Assembly (NCBI RefSeq): GCF_003339865.1
Contig: NZ_QPKV01000003.1
Location: forward strand, 744,001-808,000
Source of the DNA: Pedobacter chinensis
GTDB lineage: Bacteria > Bacteroidota > Bacteroidia > Sphingobacteriales > Sphingobacteriaceae
DNA length: 64,000 nt
Direction: 5' to 3'
Part shown: piece after piece, positions 43,500 through 52,401 of the stretch
How the letters are laid out: every line of letters begins with the position of its first letter
Position numbering within the stretch: position 1 is the stretch's first letter
The notes under the pieces: model-generated
Databases searched by the model: none
The model's input: the letters and a program-made list of their open reading frames with translations, nothing else
What the model was told of the DNA's origin: nothing
Position numbers and translations under genes: made by a program

Positions 43500-45719
43500 T
43501 TAAAACCCTAACTTTTCATCTAGCTCCGTTGTTCCTTCCTCTTGTTGCTGGTATTGGTTACAATCATAAGTGATGGATACTCCGGATTTTGGCGGCTCAA
43601 AATCAGCATGGCTAATTTTTAAAGCAGGATTTGCATACACCCGCTTAATAAAGCCTGCAAAAATAGGAAGCGCTGTATTTGCTCCCTCTCCCTGGTTGGT
43701 GCTGATAAAGTGAAATGCCCGGTCTTCGCAACCTGTCCAAATTCCAGTTACCAGCTGAGGTGTAATGGCCATAAACCAGCCATCAGAATTATTTTGAGTA
43801 GTACCTGTTTTAGCGCCAATTGGAGCGTTCACCTTGTACTTATAGTTTAACCTTGAACCTGTTCCGTTCGAAACTACACCTTTAAGCATTCTGGTCATTA
43901 CATAAGCAACTTCTTCACTCATAATTGGTTTTGGGATTTCTTTTTGTGAGAAAAGTACCACACCATTTTTATCTTCAATTCTTAACAAATAGATTGGTTT
44001 GGTGTAAGTTCCTTTGTTGGCAAAAGCACCGTAGGCACCAACCATGTTAAAAATGGATGAATCGAAAGTACCTAAACAGATAGATGGATATGGAGGAACA
44101 TTTGGAATGCCCATTTTAGTGGCCAGGTTGGAAACTGCGACCGGGCCAACCTGTTTCATTAAATAGGCGGTAACGTAGTTTTGAGAATAGGCCAATGCTT
44201 TTTGCAGTGTGATGCTGCCCGGCAATGGTTTGCCAGAGTTTCTTGGTGTCCATGGTTCGCCATAACCATCAATAGTTACAGGTGTGTTTACAACAGAATA
44301 ACAAGGAGAATATCCATTTTCGATAGCTACGGCATAAGTAAACGGTTTTGCAGTTGAACCTACTTGTCTGGTTCCCATTTTTACTTGGTCATATTTAAAA
44401 TGCTCATAATTGATCCCGCCAACCCAGGCCTTCACGTGTCCGTTGGTTGGGTCCATGGTCATCATGGCATTACGCAATAACATTTTATAGTAACGAACCG
44501 AGTCAATAGGTTTCATTACCGTATCAAGATTTCCTTTCCATGTAAAAATGGTCATCTCTGTTTTGGTATTGAAATCTTCTTTAATTTCTTCGTCAGATTT
44601 ACCTTCCAGTTTTAAAGATTTGTAACGGTCTGATCTCTTAATGCCTTGTTCAATTTGTAATTCTTTACCCTTAAACGGGTTTCTGCCTTTCCAGCTATTG
44701 ATAAATTGAGCCTGTAGAATTTTCATGTATTCTTTTTGAGCCTCTTCTGCATATACCTGCATATCATAATTCAATGTGGTATAAATTTTAAGTCCATCGC
44801 GATCTAAATCATAAGGTGTTCCATCTGGTTTTGTAATACCCTGCTCCTGAAAAATGGTTTTGATATCATTTTTTAACACGGAACGGAAGTATGGGGCAAC
44901 GCCATCATTAACGGTTGCTGCATTGAAATGTAAATCCAGCGGTTTATCCTTTTGCTCATTAAACTCTTGTTGAGATAACAGTTCAGATTTTACCATCATG
45001 GCCATAACCGTGTTTCTGCGGTTTCTTGAACGCTCAGGATGGCGGGTAGGAGAGTACATGGTAATTCCCTTTTGCATCCCAACCAATGTTGCGGCCTGAG
45101 TAATTGTCAATTTATCTGGAGTGGTATTGAAATAAACTCTTGCTGCAGATTTTATACCATAAGCCTGGTTACCGAAATCTACAGTATTTAAATACATGGT
45201 AATAATCTCCTCTTTGGTATAGTTCCTTTCTAACTTAACCGCCACAATCCATTCTTTGAATTTGGTAAGCACCAGTGAAAAGAAGTTAAGATTTGATTCT
45301 CTCGGGAAAAGATTTTTAGCCAATTGTTGGGTAATGGTACTGGCGCCCTGTTTTTTCCCGATCAAATTATAACCAATAATGGTAAATGTACGTTTGAAAT
45401 CTATTCCAGAATGCTCTTTAAAACGAGTATCTTCTGTTGCAATTAAACCGTTAATTACATTTTCAGAAATATCCTTGTAAGTGACATTCGATCTGTTTTG
45501 AACAAAATAAGTTCCCAGCGGACGACCATCTTCTGCAATGATTTCCGAAGCCTGATTACTTTTCGGATGTTCAATGTCTCTGAAAGAGGGCAGGGCGCCA
45601 AAAAGCCCTAATCCGATCATCGAAATAAAAATAGCAAAAAGTGCTATTCCGCCGATCAGTATCTTCCAAATGACTAAGCTATATCGTTTTGTTTCTTGCG
45701 CAGAAAGGGATTTATTCAT
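43500..45719 (-). CDS. Penicillin-binding protein 1A (bifunctional transglycosylase/transpeptidase)
   Basis: The 739-residue class A PBP builds peptidoglycan at the outer face of the inner membrane. It has an N-terminal anchor (about 20-40), a GT51 glycosyltransferase (about 60-240; ATEDTRFKEHSGID with E96, GASTITQQLAKNLF) and a transpeptidase domain (about 415-700) with S455-T-A-K458, S512-Q-N514 and K-T-G-T in GAKTGTTQNNSDGW. All catalytic motifs are intact. A linker of ~100 residues between domains is longer than in E. coli PBP1A, as is common in Bacteroidota. It is preceded 107 bp upstream by sprE on the same strand. Confidence 0.96.
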   Translation of the reverse strand: MNKSLSAQETKRYSLVIWKILIGGIALFAIFISMIGLGLFGALPSFRDIEHPKSNQASEIIAEDGRPLGTYFVQNRSNVTYKDISENVINGLIATEDTRFKEHSGIDFKRTFTIIGYNLIGKKQGASTITQQLAKNLFPRESNLNFFSLVLTKFKEWIVAVKLERNYTKEEIITMYLNTVDFGNQAYGIKSAARVYFNTTPDKLTITQAATLVGMQKGITMYSPTRHPERSRNRRNTVMAMMVKSELLSQQEFNEQKDKPLDLHFNAATVNDGVAPYFRSVLKNDIKTIFQEQGITKPDGTPYDLDRDGLKIYTTLNYDMQVYAEEAQKEYMKILQAQFINSWKGRNPFKGKELQIEQGIKRSDRYKSLKLEGKSDEEIKEDFNTKTEMTIFTWKGNLDTVMKPIDSVRYYKMLLRNAMMTMDPTNGHVKAWVGGINYEHFKYDQVKMGTRQVGSTAKPFTYAVAIENGYSPCYSVVNTPVTIDGYGEPWTPRNSGKPLPGSITLQKALAYSQNYVTAYLMKQVGPVAVSNLATKMGIPNVPPYPSICLGTFDSSIFNMVGAYGAFANKGTYTKPIYLLRIEDKNGVVLFSQKEIPKPIMSEEVAYVMTRMLKGVVSNGTGSRLNYKYKVNAPIGAKTGTTQNNSDGWFMAITPQLVTGIWTGCEDRAFHFISTNQGEGANTALPIFAGFIKRVYANPALKISHADFEPPKSGVSITYDCNQYQQQEEGTTELDEKLGF

Positions 45720-45769
45720 TTTGTGTGGTAATTAGTCCAAATGCTACTTTAATTGAAGCTATTTAGACG

Positions 45770-45777
45770 CAAATTTA
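45770..45777 (-). promoter_or_regulatory. Bacteroidota -7 element of the PBP1A gene
   Basis: The minus strand reads TAAATTTG in the sprE-PBP1A gap, 50 bases upstream of the ATG. It suggests that PBP1A can be transcribed separately from sprE. Confidence 0.5.
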
Positions 45778-45826
45778 TTAAATTTTAAGGAACTGAGTTT
45801 TGCATGGTGTTGCAAAAAATCAGTTT

Positions 45827-48592
45827 CTATTTATAATTATCTTTTAAAAAATCCAAATATTCGTTAATGCGATCTCTACTGGTCAGCTTTTCGAAATTCT
45901 CTTTGCTGATAATAAAGCCTCTGTAAAGGTTTGCCGGAACTTTCATAATGTTTTTCAGCTGACCTGTTATACTTGATTCATAAATTTTAGCATCTTCCAG
46001 ATCAACAAAGCTGGTTATGTAAATCAATTGATTATCATCCAACTCAATCAATTTATGCGCCAAATCATTATCTGGATAATTTCCCCTGTTAAATTGACCG
46101 ATCCCGAAGCGCGATGAACTTAAAGTTAAGGTCGCGTCTGCCACATCGATCACATAGTAATATTCTTCTGATTGGGCAGCGCTGAAAATACTTGCAGGTT
46201 TAACCACATCAGTGGGTTTAACTTCCAAAGGCATTTCAACTGGTTTCACAACTGGCTTTTCTCCAACCGCTGTAATATCGTTATTTAATGGTTTAGCAGG
46301 AACGGTAATTGTTTTTGCCTGACTTACAAAGCGGGGTTCATTTGAATCAAAATCTACAAGGGCAACTGGTCTTTGCTTAAATTCCTCCAGGTTTGCCTCA
46401 ATATATTTTAAATGATCTCTAACCAATGGCGTAACAATCATATCGTTCGGATAAAGCGTGATGATCGAGTTAAACTCTGCCAATAAAGGATCGAGTTTAG
46501 CAGTACGTCCAACAGCAATGGCTTTTAAATAAGCATATTGAGGGGCTAAATCATTATTCGGAAACGCACTGATATTTTCATTCGCTTGTTTAATCACACT
46601 GTGATAATCTTTTTTTGCATAAGTATCAAAAGCAACATTGTAATTATTGTTTGCGGTGTTTTCCATTTGGCTTTGTTTTGCCGAAAATGTAGGATCTAAG
46701 ATGGTTTTGGCATAATTCGATTCAGGGAATTTGGCCAATACCAATTGTCTGTATTCATTCGATTTATTTTCATCTGCACCTTGATTGTTTAAGTACAAAC
46801 TATAATAAATAGCAGCTGAATGATTATTATCAGGATATCTTCTCAGTAATTCCAGGTAAATTTTATTGGCCTCATTTTTATCGTTTAATTCCTGTTGATA
46901 AAAACTCGCAATTTCGAAATAGGCATCAATGATTTTCTGATCAGATGCGGCCAACAGTTCTGGAGTGGTGGGTAAAGCATCTGAATATTGTTTCTCTAAA
47001 GAGGTTTGATCAATTGCCGTTTGTGGATTTATTTCATTTGCAGGTGTAACTGCATTGGCAACATTTCCGCCAGTCATGACCTGGTTATTCTCTTGTGCTG
47101 ATGAACGTTGACTTTGTCGCCAGTTATCTTCCAGCTGTCTGTTTCCCCAACGCTTTTTGAAATCGCCAAATCCATTACTGATCGCCGCATTATTATTAAA
47201 GTAAAAAGTGCTCCCTGCACCAACTTGTGGGGAATTCAAAGATTGATTCGGAAAATCAGGATTATTAAGAGATTGGTTGTTTAAAACGGTAACATTAGTC
47301 ACTTCAGCTTTTGGTGTCAGATAAGCTTTTATTCGGGCTGCTCTTGCCGCAACCGGGAGCTTTGCAATCGCTTGTGCGGTATCTTCCTTTGCGATGATGG
47401 TAAAGCGATCTGTTAAATATTGCAGGTTACCAGCTTTCTTGACAATGTTATCAAAGTCAGGAAAATTTTTAGGCAAAATCATTACCGCACTGTCGTAGTA
47501 AAGTTTTGCTTTAATATAATTATTAACTTCCCTGAAGTTTAAATCGGCTATTCGTAAATATGATAAAGCTTTTTGATTTTGGTTCTTCGTGCTTTTTTGA
47601 ATCGATTTCTGATAGTTTTCTTCTGCTTTAGCGAATTTCCCTTCTTTTGAGAAAAGTTCGCCAACCTGATAATAAATCTGATCAGTATAGTCGAAATTTT
47701 TATCATCTTTTAGTAAAGCAAGTAAAGCTTTATCTTCATCAACTTTGTAGCCACTAATCAAAGCCTTCACTTTAATACGCTGCAAATTGGCATGAAAATA
47801 CATTTCAAATGGAGCATTACTGTTTTCAACCCTGGTATAATTAATATAGGCATTTTGAAGATCGTTTTCTTTTTCCTGAAGCTGAGCCAAAATATACCTC
47901 CAGCGAATACGAAGTTGCTTTTCATTGCCCAATCTAACTGCGTTTTCAAGAAGTAAAATTGCTTCTTTATTACGTTGTTGATAAATCCTCATCTGGGCGG
48001 TGGTGGCTAAAGGTTCAGCCAAATCTTTCTTCAAATGATCAGCAGCACGCAGCATGGTATCTAAAATTTTATCAGCTACCACCATATTGTTTAGTTCCAT
48101 CTGGCTACGGGCTTTCCAGTTCATCGCCATTACAAAAGTTTTCAGGTCGTTATTATAAGCTTTGGCTACATAATCAAAATATTCTGAAGCGATGAAATAA
48201 TTCCCTTTTAAATAATTCGCCTTACCTAAAAGCATATAGGCATCATCGATGTAATTACTAAAGCTTTTATCGTTAATGATGGTTTGTCCTTTGGTAATAA
48301 CCTCATCCAGTTGTTTGTTTGCTGCTCCGGGCGTTAAAACCAGGTTTACCTGCGGTTCAGGATCAAGATACACAGGCAAAATCTTTCCGTAGTCATCATT
48401 ATAACTTTGTAATAACCCTTCATAATGCCCGGTAAGTAAAACATTTGAGTTATAGATATAGTTATACCTGGCCGTTAAGTTTTGAAACTTACGGTCAATA
48501 GCAGTATCTTTATTTGCTATACAGCCATAAATAAAAAGAAGGCTAAAAAAAATGATGAAGGGATTGAAGGTTTTGCTGGTGTATTTTTTCAA
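45827..48592 (-). CDS. sprE: SprE/PorW-type T9SS lipoprotein with TPRs
   Basis: The 921-residue protein has a lipoprotein signal (FIIFFSLLFIYGCIANKD, Cys about 24) and the opening NKDTAIDRKFQNLTARYNYI that I recognise from SprE (Flavobacterium) / PorW (Porphyromonas). It is largely TPR helices (for example AEENYQKSIQKSTKNQNQKA; NEANKIYLELLRRYPDNNHS). SprE/PorW is needed for T9SS function and links the translocon to other parts. A charged, Pro/Val-rich linker (about 750-790) precedes a C-terminal compact domain (SEEYYYVIDVADATLTLSSS onward). It lies 5 kb from gldKLMN in opposite orientation. Confidence 0.9.
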   Translation of the reverse strand: MKKYTSKTFNPFIIFFSLLFIYGCIANKDTAIDRKFQNLTARYNYIYNSNVLLTGHYEGLLQSYNDDYGKILPVYLDPEPQVNLVLTPGAANKQLDEVITKGQTIINDKSFSNYIDDAYMLLGKANYLKGNYFIASEYFDYVAKAYNNDLKTFVMAMNWKARSQMELNNMVVADKILDTMLRAADHLKKDLAEPLATTAQMRIYQQRNKEAILLLENAVRLGNEKQLRIRWRYILAQLQEKENDLQNAYINYTRVENSNAPFEMYFHANLQRIKVKALISGYKVDEDKALLALLKDDKNFDYTDQIYYQVGELFSKEGKFAKAEENYQKSIQKSTKNQNQKALSYLRIADLNFREVNNYIKAKLYYDSAVMILPKNFPDFDNIVKKAGNLQYLTDRFTIIAKEDTAQAIAKLPVAARAARIKAYLTPKAEVTNVTVLNNQSLNNPDFPNQSLNSPQVGAGSTFYFNNNAAISNGFGDFKKRWGNRQLEDNWRQSQRSSAQENNQVMTGGNVANAVTPANEINPQTAIDQTSLEKQYSDALPTTPELLAASDQKIIDAYFEIASFYQQELNDKNEANKIYLELLRRYPDNNHSAAIYYSLYLNNQGADENKSNEYRQLVLAKFPESNYAKTILDPTFSAKQSQMENTANNNYNVAFDTYAKKDYHSVIKQANENISAFPNNDLAPQYAYLKAIAVGRTAKLDPLLAEFNSIITLYPNDMIVTPLVRDHLKYIEANLEEFKQRPVALVDFDSNEPRFVSQAKTITVPAKPLNNDITAVGEKPVVKPVEMPLEVKPTDVVKPASIFSAAQSEEYYYVIDVADATLTLSSSRFGIGQFNRGNYPDNDLAHKLIELDDNQLIYITSFVDLEDAKIYESSITGQLKNIMKVPANLYRGFIISKENFEKLTSRDRINEYLDFLKDNYK

Positions 48593-48637
48593 GTATGATA
48601 AATCGCGTTAGTGGATATACAATAAACAAAATTTTAA

Positions 48638-48645
48638 CAAAAATA
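48638..48645 (-). promoter_or_regulatory. Bacteroidota -7 element of sprE
   Basis: The minus strand reads TATTTTTG, 45 bases upstream of the sprE ATG (48592), in the short divergent gap to the ATP synthase genes. Confidence 0.5.
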
Positions 48646-48701
48646 TTTTATTTGGCAACCAATTATAATGATCAAAGTTAACTTAATTATTGCATTTATA
48701 A

Positions 48702-48926
48702 ATGGAAAATCCTAAAGAAGAAGATACAAAGAAAAAAGTAAATGCTGCTGCAAAATATTCAGCCATAGGCTTTCAAATGATCGCTACAATTGGATTACTC
48801 ACTTTTATAGGTTATAAGATTGATGAACACCGGAACAGTAAAACCAATATCATTACTGCAGCGTTCGCCCTTGCCGGAGTGGGCATTGCTTTATACCAGG
48901 CCATTCGGCAGGCAACTAAAGATTAA
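48702..48926 (+). CDS. AtpZ/AtpI-type ATP synthase accessory protein
   Basis: The 74-residue protein has two membrane helices (about 17-40 and 46-68) and the motif IGFQMIATIGLLTFIGYKID that typifies the AtpZ/AtpI family found just upstream of F1F0 genes (reported roles: Mg2+/Ca2+ transport, c-ring assembly). It is first in the plus-strand ATP synthase cluster. Its stop codon's last A is the first base of a heptad array. Confidence 0.88.
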   Translation: MENPKEEDTKKKVNAAAKYSAIGFQMIATIGLLTFIGYKIDEHRNSKTNIITAAFALAGVGIALYQAIRQATKD

Positions 48927-49002
48927 GTTGACAGTTTTCAGTTGGCAGTTGGCAGTTGGCAGTTTTCAGTTGGCGGTTTCCATTTGACAGTTTTCAGTTA
49001 AC
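48926..49002. repeat. Heptad array (AGTTGGC type) after atpZ
   Basis: Eleven 7-mers in unbroken register from 48926: AGTTGAC, AGTTTTC, AGTTGGC three times, AGTTTTC, AGTTGGC, GGTTTCC, ATTTGAC, AGTTTTC, AGTTAAC. A loosely complementary arm (GATTAACC, GTTAACC words) follows to about 49045. This is the cleanest single-arm example in the window. Confidence 0.9.
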
Positions 49003-49086
49003 CGATTAACCAATTGCAACAGTTAACCAAATATTAACCAACCTAACAATATTCCCTTCTTACTAGCTACTTGATGCTAAAAAACC

Positions 49087-49094
49087 TATCTTTG
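49087..49094 (+). promoter_or_regulatory. Bacteroidota -7 element inside the ATP synthase cluster
   Basis: TATCTTTG lies 33 bases upstream of the TTG start at 49127, so the main F-type ATPase genes may be transcribed from here rather than from atpZ. Confidence 0.5.
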
Positions 49095-49126
49095 CTGAAG
49101 TTTTTATTCGCTAAGAAATTATTCCA

Positions 49127-49516
49127 TTGACTCTAGCCAAATTTACAAGTATTTATCTCATTTTTGTCGGATTGTTAATCGGCATCATTGCTGTTCTACC
49201 TGTTCTTTTTCCTGGTAAACAACTATTTATAGATAATTTTTGGGTGATGTTTGGCTTTTTAGCAGGCATAACATACGTGGCGTATATGCTTGTTGATATT
49301 GGAATAAAACGCGATCCTGAAGTGGGGATAATGGCTATTATGGGATCAATTGCTGTAAAGATGATTTTTTGTATGGCTTTTGTGCTGATTTACAGTATAA
49401 AAACAAAGGGAATTGGCACTGTATTTCTGCTAAATTTTTTTTCTTTATATTTATTGTTTTCAGTCTTTGAAGTTTACTGTTTGTTACGTAACTTGCGCCA
49501 CCAAAATTTAAAGTAA
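49127..49516 (+). CDS. Small membrane protein of the ATP synthase cluster (AtpI-like position)
   Basis: The 129-residue protein has four predicted membrane spans (IYLIFVGLLIGIIAVLPVLF; FLAGITYVAYMLVDIGI; ...KMIFCMAFVLIYSI; VFLLNFFSLYLLFSVF). The only in-frame start after the upstream TAA is a TTG at 49127. It resembles the second AtpI-like gene seen before atpB in Bacteroidota, but has no sequence signature I can name. Its stop is 15 bases before atpB. Confidence 0.75.
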   Translation: MTLAKFTSIYLIFVGLLIGIIAVLPVLFPGKQLFIDNFWVMFGFLAGITYVAYMLVDIGIKRDPEVGIMAIMGSIAVKMIFCMAFVLIYSIKTKGIGTVFLLNFFSLYLLFSVFEVYCLLRNLRHQNLK

Positions 49517-49530
49517 AAATCTGCCAATAA

Positions 49531-50655
49531 ATGGATTGTAACCAAGTTTTTGTGTCGAAAGTTAAGAAGGTAATTGTTGTTTTTACGCTTTTAATCGCGT
49601 TTTTGTCTATCAAAATTGATACTTTCGCTCAAGTTGATAGTGCTGTTGTTCCTGTTGATAGCGTTGTAGCTGAATCTGCTGAAGCAGTTTCGGGACAACA
49701 TGGCGCTGTAGAACATGGTAAAGAAAAATTCGAGCCTACTAAAGTGATCATGGAGCATATTGCTGATTCGCACATGTGGCATTTGTGGGGGCACACTTCA
49801 TTGCCTCTCCCTGTAATTTTATATACTAACGGAGGTTTAGAGATTTTTTCTTCTGCTCATTTTCATCATGGAGAACATGATTATGCAGGTAAATACAATA
49901 CTTATCGTTTGGTGGAAGATCACGTTAAAGTGGTTGGTGCTAACGGACAAATTGATGAAACTGCATCTGTTTTGGATTTCTCTATCACAAAAAACGTTGC
50001 AGCAATGTTTGTTGCGATTTTAGTGATCTTAATCGTGTTTATTTCGGTTGCTGGTGCTTATAAAAAACGTGTTGGTAAAGCCCCAAAAGGATTACAGTCT
50101 TTTATGGAGCCAATTATTGTATTCGTTAGAGATGATATTGCCAAACCAAACATTGGTCATAAGTATGCGAAGTTTATGCCTTATTTATTGACCACATTTT
50201 TCTTTATTCTTTTTAATAATCTGTTTGGTTTAATTCCAATTTTTCCGGGTGGTGCAAACGTAACCGGTAATATTGCTTTAACTTTTGTTATGGCGCTTGG
50301 TACCTTAATTATAGTGAATATTAATGGGAACAAATACTATTGGAAACACATCTTTAAACCAGATGTTCCATTCTGGTTGTATCCAATTATGATTCCGGTA
50401 GAATTAATTGGTATCATTTCGAAACCATTCGCTTTAATGGTGCGTTTGTTTGCGAACATTACCGCTGGTCACATTATCGTATTAAGCTTAATTTCCCTAA
50501 TATTTATTTTCGAAACATTAGCTATTGCTCCTGTATCAGTTGCATTCGTATTGTTTATGGATGTGTTGGAATTGCTGGTAGCATTTTTACAGGCGTTTAT
50601 TTTTACATTACTTACTGCCTTATTTATTGGTATGGCAGTAGAAGAACATCATTAA
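49531..50655 (+). CDS. atpB: F0F1 ATP synthase subunit a
   Basis: Subunit a forms the proton half-channels against the c-ring. The 374-residue protein is much longer than E. coli AtpB (271) because of an N-terminal signal-like segment (VVFTLLIAFLSIKIDTFAQ) and a His-rich periplasmic extension (EHIADSHMWHLWGH; SSAHFHHGEHD), as is usual in Bacteroidota. The essential arginine lies in KPFALMVRLFANITAGH (R about 304), with the following LLVAFLQAFIFTLLTALFIG helix. It is followed 43 bp on by atpE. Confidence 0.96.
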   Translation: MDCNQVFVSKVKKVIVVFTLLIAFLSIKIDTFAQVDSAVVPVDSVVAESAEAVSGQHGAVEHGKEKFEPTKVIMEHIADSHMWHLWGHTSLPLPVILYTNGGLEIFSSAHFHHGEHDYAGKYNTYRLVEDHVKVVGANGQIDETASVLDFSITKNVAAMFVAILVILIVFISVAGAYKKRVGKAPKGLQSFMEPIIVFVRDDIAKPNIGHKYAKFMPYLLTTFFFILFNNLFGLIPIFPGGANVTGNIALTFVMALGTLIIVNINGNKYYWKHIFKPDVPFWLYPIMIPVELIGIISKPFALMVRLFANITAGHIIVLSLISLIFIFETLAIAPVSVAFVLFMDVLELLVAFLQAFIFTLLTALFIGMAVEEHH

Positions 50656-50686
50656 TTAGAAAACTATTTTTTACAAATTAATATAA

Positions 50687-50911
<225 letters not shown>

Positions 50912-51000
50912 TAATCACTGAAAAAATTAGGCTGGGTATTTAACGATTGGTTATTTACCCAACCTTATTAACAAGATTAAGATTAAAAAAATTAGATAAA

Positions 51001-51495
51001 ATGGAATTAGTAACCCCAAGTATAGGATTGGTTTTTTGGACAGCTCTTGCGTTCATCTGCTTATTGATTTTACTTAGAAAATTTGCATGGAAACCTATTT
51101 TAGGTGCTATCCACGAACGTGAGCAAAGCATTGATGAGGCGTTAAACAAAGCTGAATTAGCTAAACAGGAAATGGCTCGTTTAACCAGCCAAAACCAGGA
51201 TTTAATGCAACAGGCCCGTGCTGAGCGTGATGAAATTTTAAAGGAAGCTAAAACCTTAAAAGACAGTATCTTAAACGAGGCTAAAAAACAAGCTCAGGTA
51301 GAAGGTGCAAAATTGATTGAGAAAGCTAAAATTGAAATCGAAAACCAGAAGAAAGCTGCTTTAGCTGAAGTTAAAGATCAGGTTTCTACCTTATCATTAG
51401 AAATTGCTGAACGCGTTTTACGTACTCAATTAGATGATAAAACCAAACAAGAGGCTTTAGTGGCCAACTTGTTAAAAGACGTTGAACTAAACTAG
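51001..51495 (+). CDS. atpF: F0F1 ATP synthase subunit b
   Basis: From the ATG at 51001 the protein has 164 residues: one membrane helix (IGLVFWTALAFICLLILLRKF) and a long charged coiled coil ending in LRTQLDDKTKQEALVANLLKDV. It is the stator stalk linking F0 to subunit delta. A longer frame from a TTG at 50947 adds 18 residues with no family support. A heptad array begins at its stop codon. Confidence 0.95.
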   Translation: MELVTPSIGLVFWTALAFICLLILLRKFAWKPILGAIHEREQSIDEALNKAELAKQEMARLTSQNQDLMQQARAERDEILKEAKTLKDSILNEAKKQAQVEGAKLIEKAKIEIENQKKAALAEVKDQVSTLSLEIAERVLRTQLDDKTKQEALVANLLKDVELN

Positions 51496-51561
51496 TTTTG
51501 AGTAATGAGTTTAGAGTTTTGAGTGGGATTCCCAACTCCCAACTCCTAACTCCCAACTAAG
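51494..51561. repeat. Heptad inverted array between atpF and atpH
   Basis: Left arm from 51494: AGTTTTG, AGTAATG, AGTTTAG, AGTTTTG, AGTGGGA. After a 6-base spacer, the right arm has ACTCCCA, ACTCCTA, ACTCCCA, ACTAAG (535-561). Both arms keep 7-bp register. The first heptad overlaps the atpF stop codon. Confidence 0.88.
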
Positions 51562-51566
51562 ATAAT

Positions 51567-52106
51567 ATGTCAGAAATTAAAGTTGCAAGCAGATACGCCA
51601 AATCATTAATCGACCTAGCTGTTGAAAACAACGGATTAGCCGAATCTTATAATGATATGGTTTTGTTTGAGAAAGTGGTTGATGAAACCCCTGAGCTGGA
51701 AGCGATATTGAAAAACCCTATTGTGCCTTTAGATAAAAAGATTGGTATTTTGAACGATATTTTCGCTGATAAAGTAGGTAAATTAACCCTTACTTTTTTT
51801 AAAACTGTAGTCAACAAAGGCCGTTCGGCAATATTATTTGCTACTGCAAAACAATTCGTGCAACAATACAATGAAATTAAAGGTATCATTACTGCTGATG
51901 TTACCACTGCTACAGCATTAACCGCTGCTGCTAAAGAAGAAATTGTTGCCATTGTAAAAAGAGAATTAGGTGCTAATGAAGTGATCGTTAACGAAAAAAT
52001 TAACGAGAAACTAATTGGCGGCTTTATCTTAAAAGTTGGCGATAAGCAATTTGATGCAAGTATTGCTAACGGTTTAAGTAAACTTAAAAAAGAATTTGCG
52101 CAGTAG
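51567..52106 (+). CDS. atpH: F0F1 ATP synthase subunit delta
   Basis: The 179-residue protein has the delta/OSCP N-terminal helical bundle (SRYAKSLIDLAVENNGLAES) and the C-terminal signature LIGGFILKVGDKQFDASIAN (about 149-168). It connects the b stalk to the alpha/beta crown. It lies between two heptad-bearing spacers. Confidence 0.95.
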   Translation: MSEIKVASRYAKSLIDLAVENNGLAESYNDMVLFEKVVDETPELEAILKNPIVPLDKKIGILNDIFADKVGKLTLTFFKTVVNKGRSAILFATAKQFVQQYNEIKGIITADVTTATALTAAAKEEIVAIVKRELGANEVIVNEKINEKLIGGFILKVGDKQFDASIANGLSKLKKEFAQ

Positions 52107-52111
52107 TAGCA

Positions 52112-52139
52112 AGATTTGAGTATCAGGTGTCAAGCTGGT
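52112..52139. repeat. Degenerate heptad array after atpH
   Basis: Four 7-mers in register: AGATTTG, AGTATCA, GGTGTCA, AGCTGGT. A weak opposite arm (GGATACT, CGAATAACT) follows near 52156-52180. It is an eroded relative of the AGTATCA arrays. Confidence 0.6.
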
Positions 52140-52245
52140 TTTGTGAAACGATGAGGGATACTGAAATAACCGAATAACTACAGCACTAAATATATAAACC
52201 CGATAGTAGTGAAAATACTTTTTTGGAGTACAAAGGTAAAATAAG

Positions 52246-52312
52246 CTGTCATGCTGACGTAGGAAGCATCTGCAAGCGATGAAACAGATTCTTCGTTCCT
52301 TAGAATGACAGA
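52246..52312. repeat. REP-like inverted element upstream of atpA
   Basis: CTGTCATGCTGACGTAGGAA (52246 on) with GCATCTG faces CAGATTCTTCGTTCC and TTAGAATGACAG (to 52311). The 294-bp atpH-atpA gap thus holds a heptad remnant and a REP-like stem, and no gene. Confidence 0.75.
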
Positions 52313-52401
52313 AGTTCACAAAAAAGATTGAAACGTATAGCGGGACCAGAATAACAAAAGAACTACAAGATTTACATTTACAAAAAGATATAATTAAAAT
52401 T

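Noticed and set aside
48926..49045. CRISPR or simple microsatellite reading of the heptad arrays
   Set aside because: No spacers; the words vary while keeping AGT phase and an opposite arm, unlike a pure slippage repeat.
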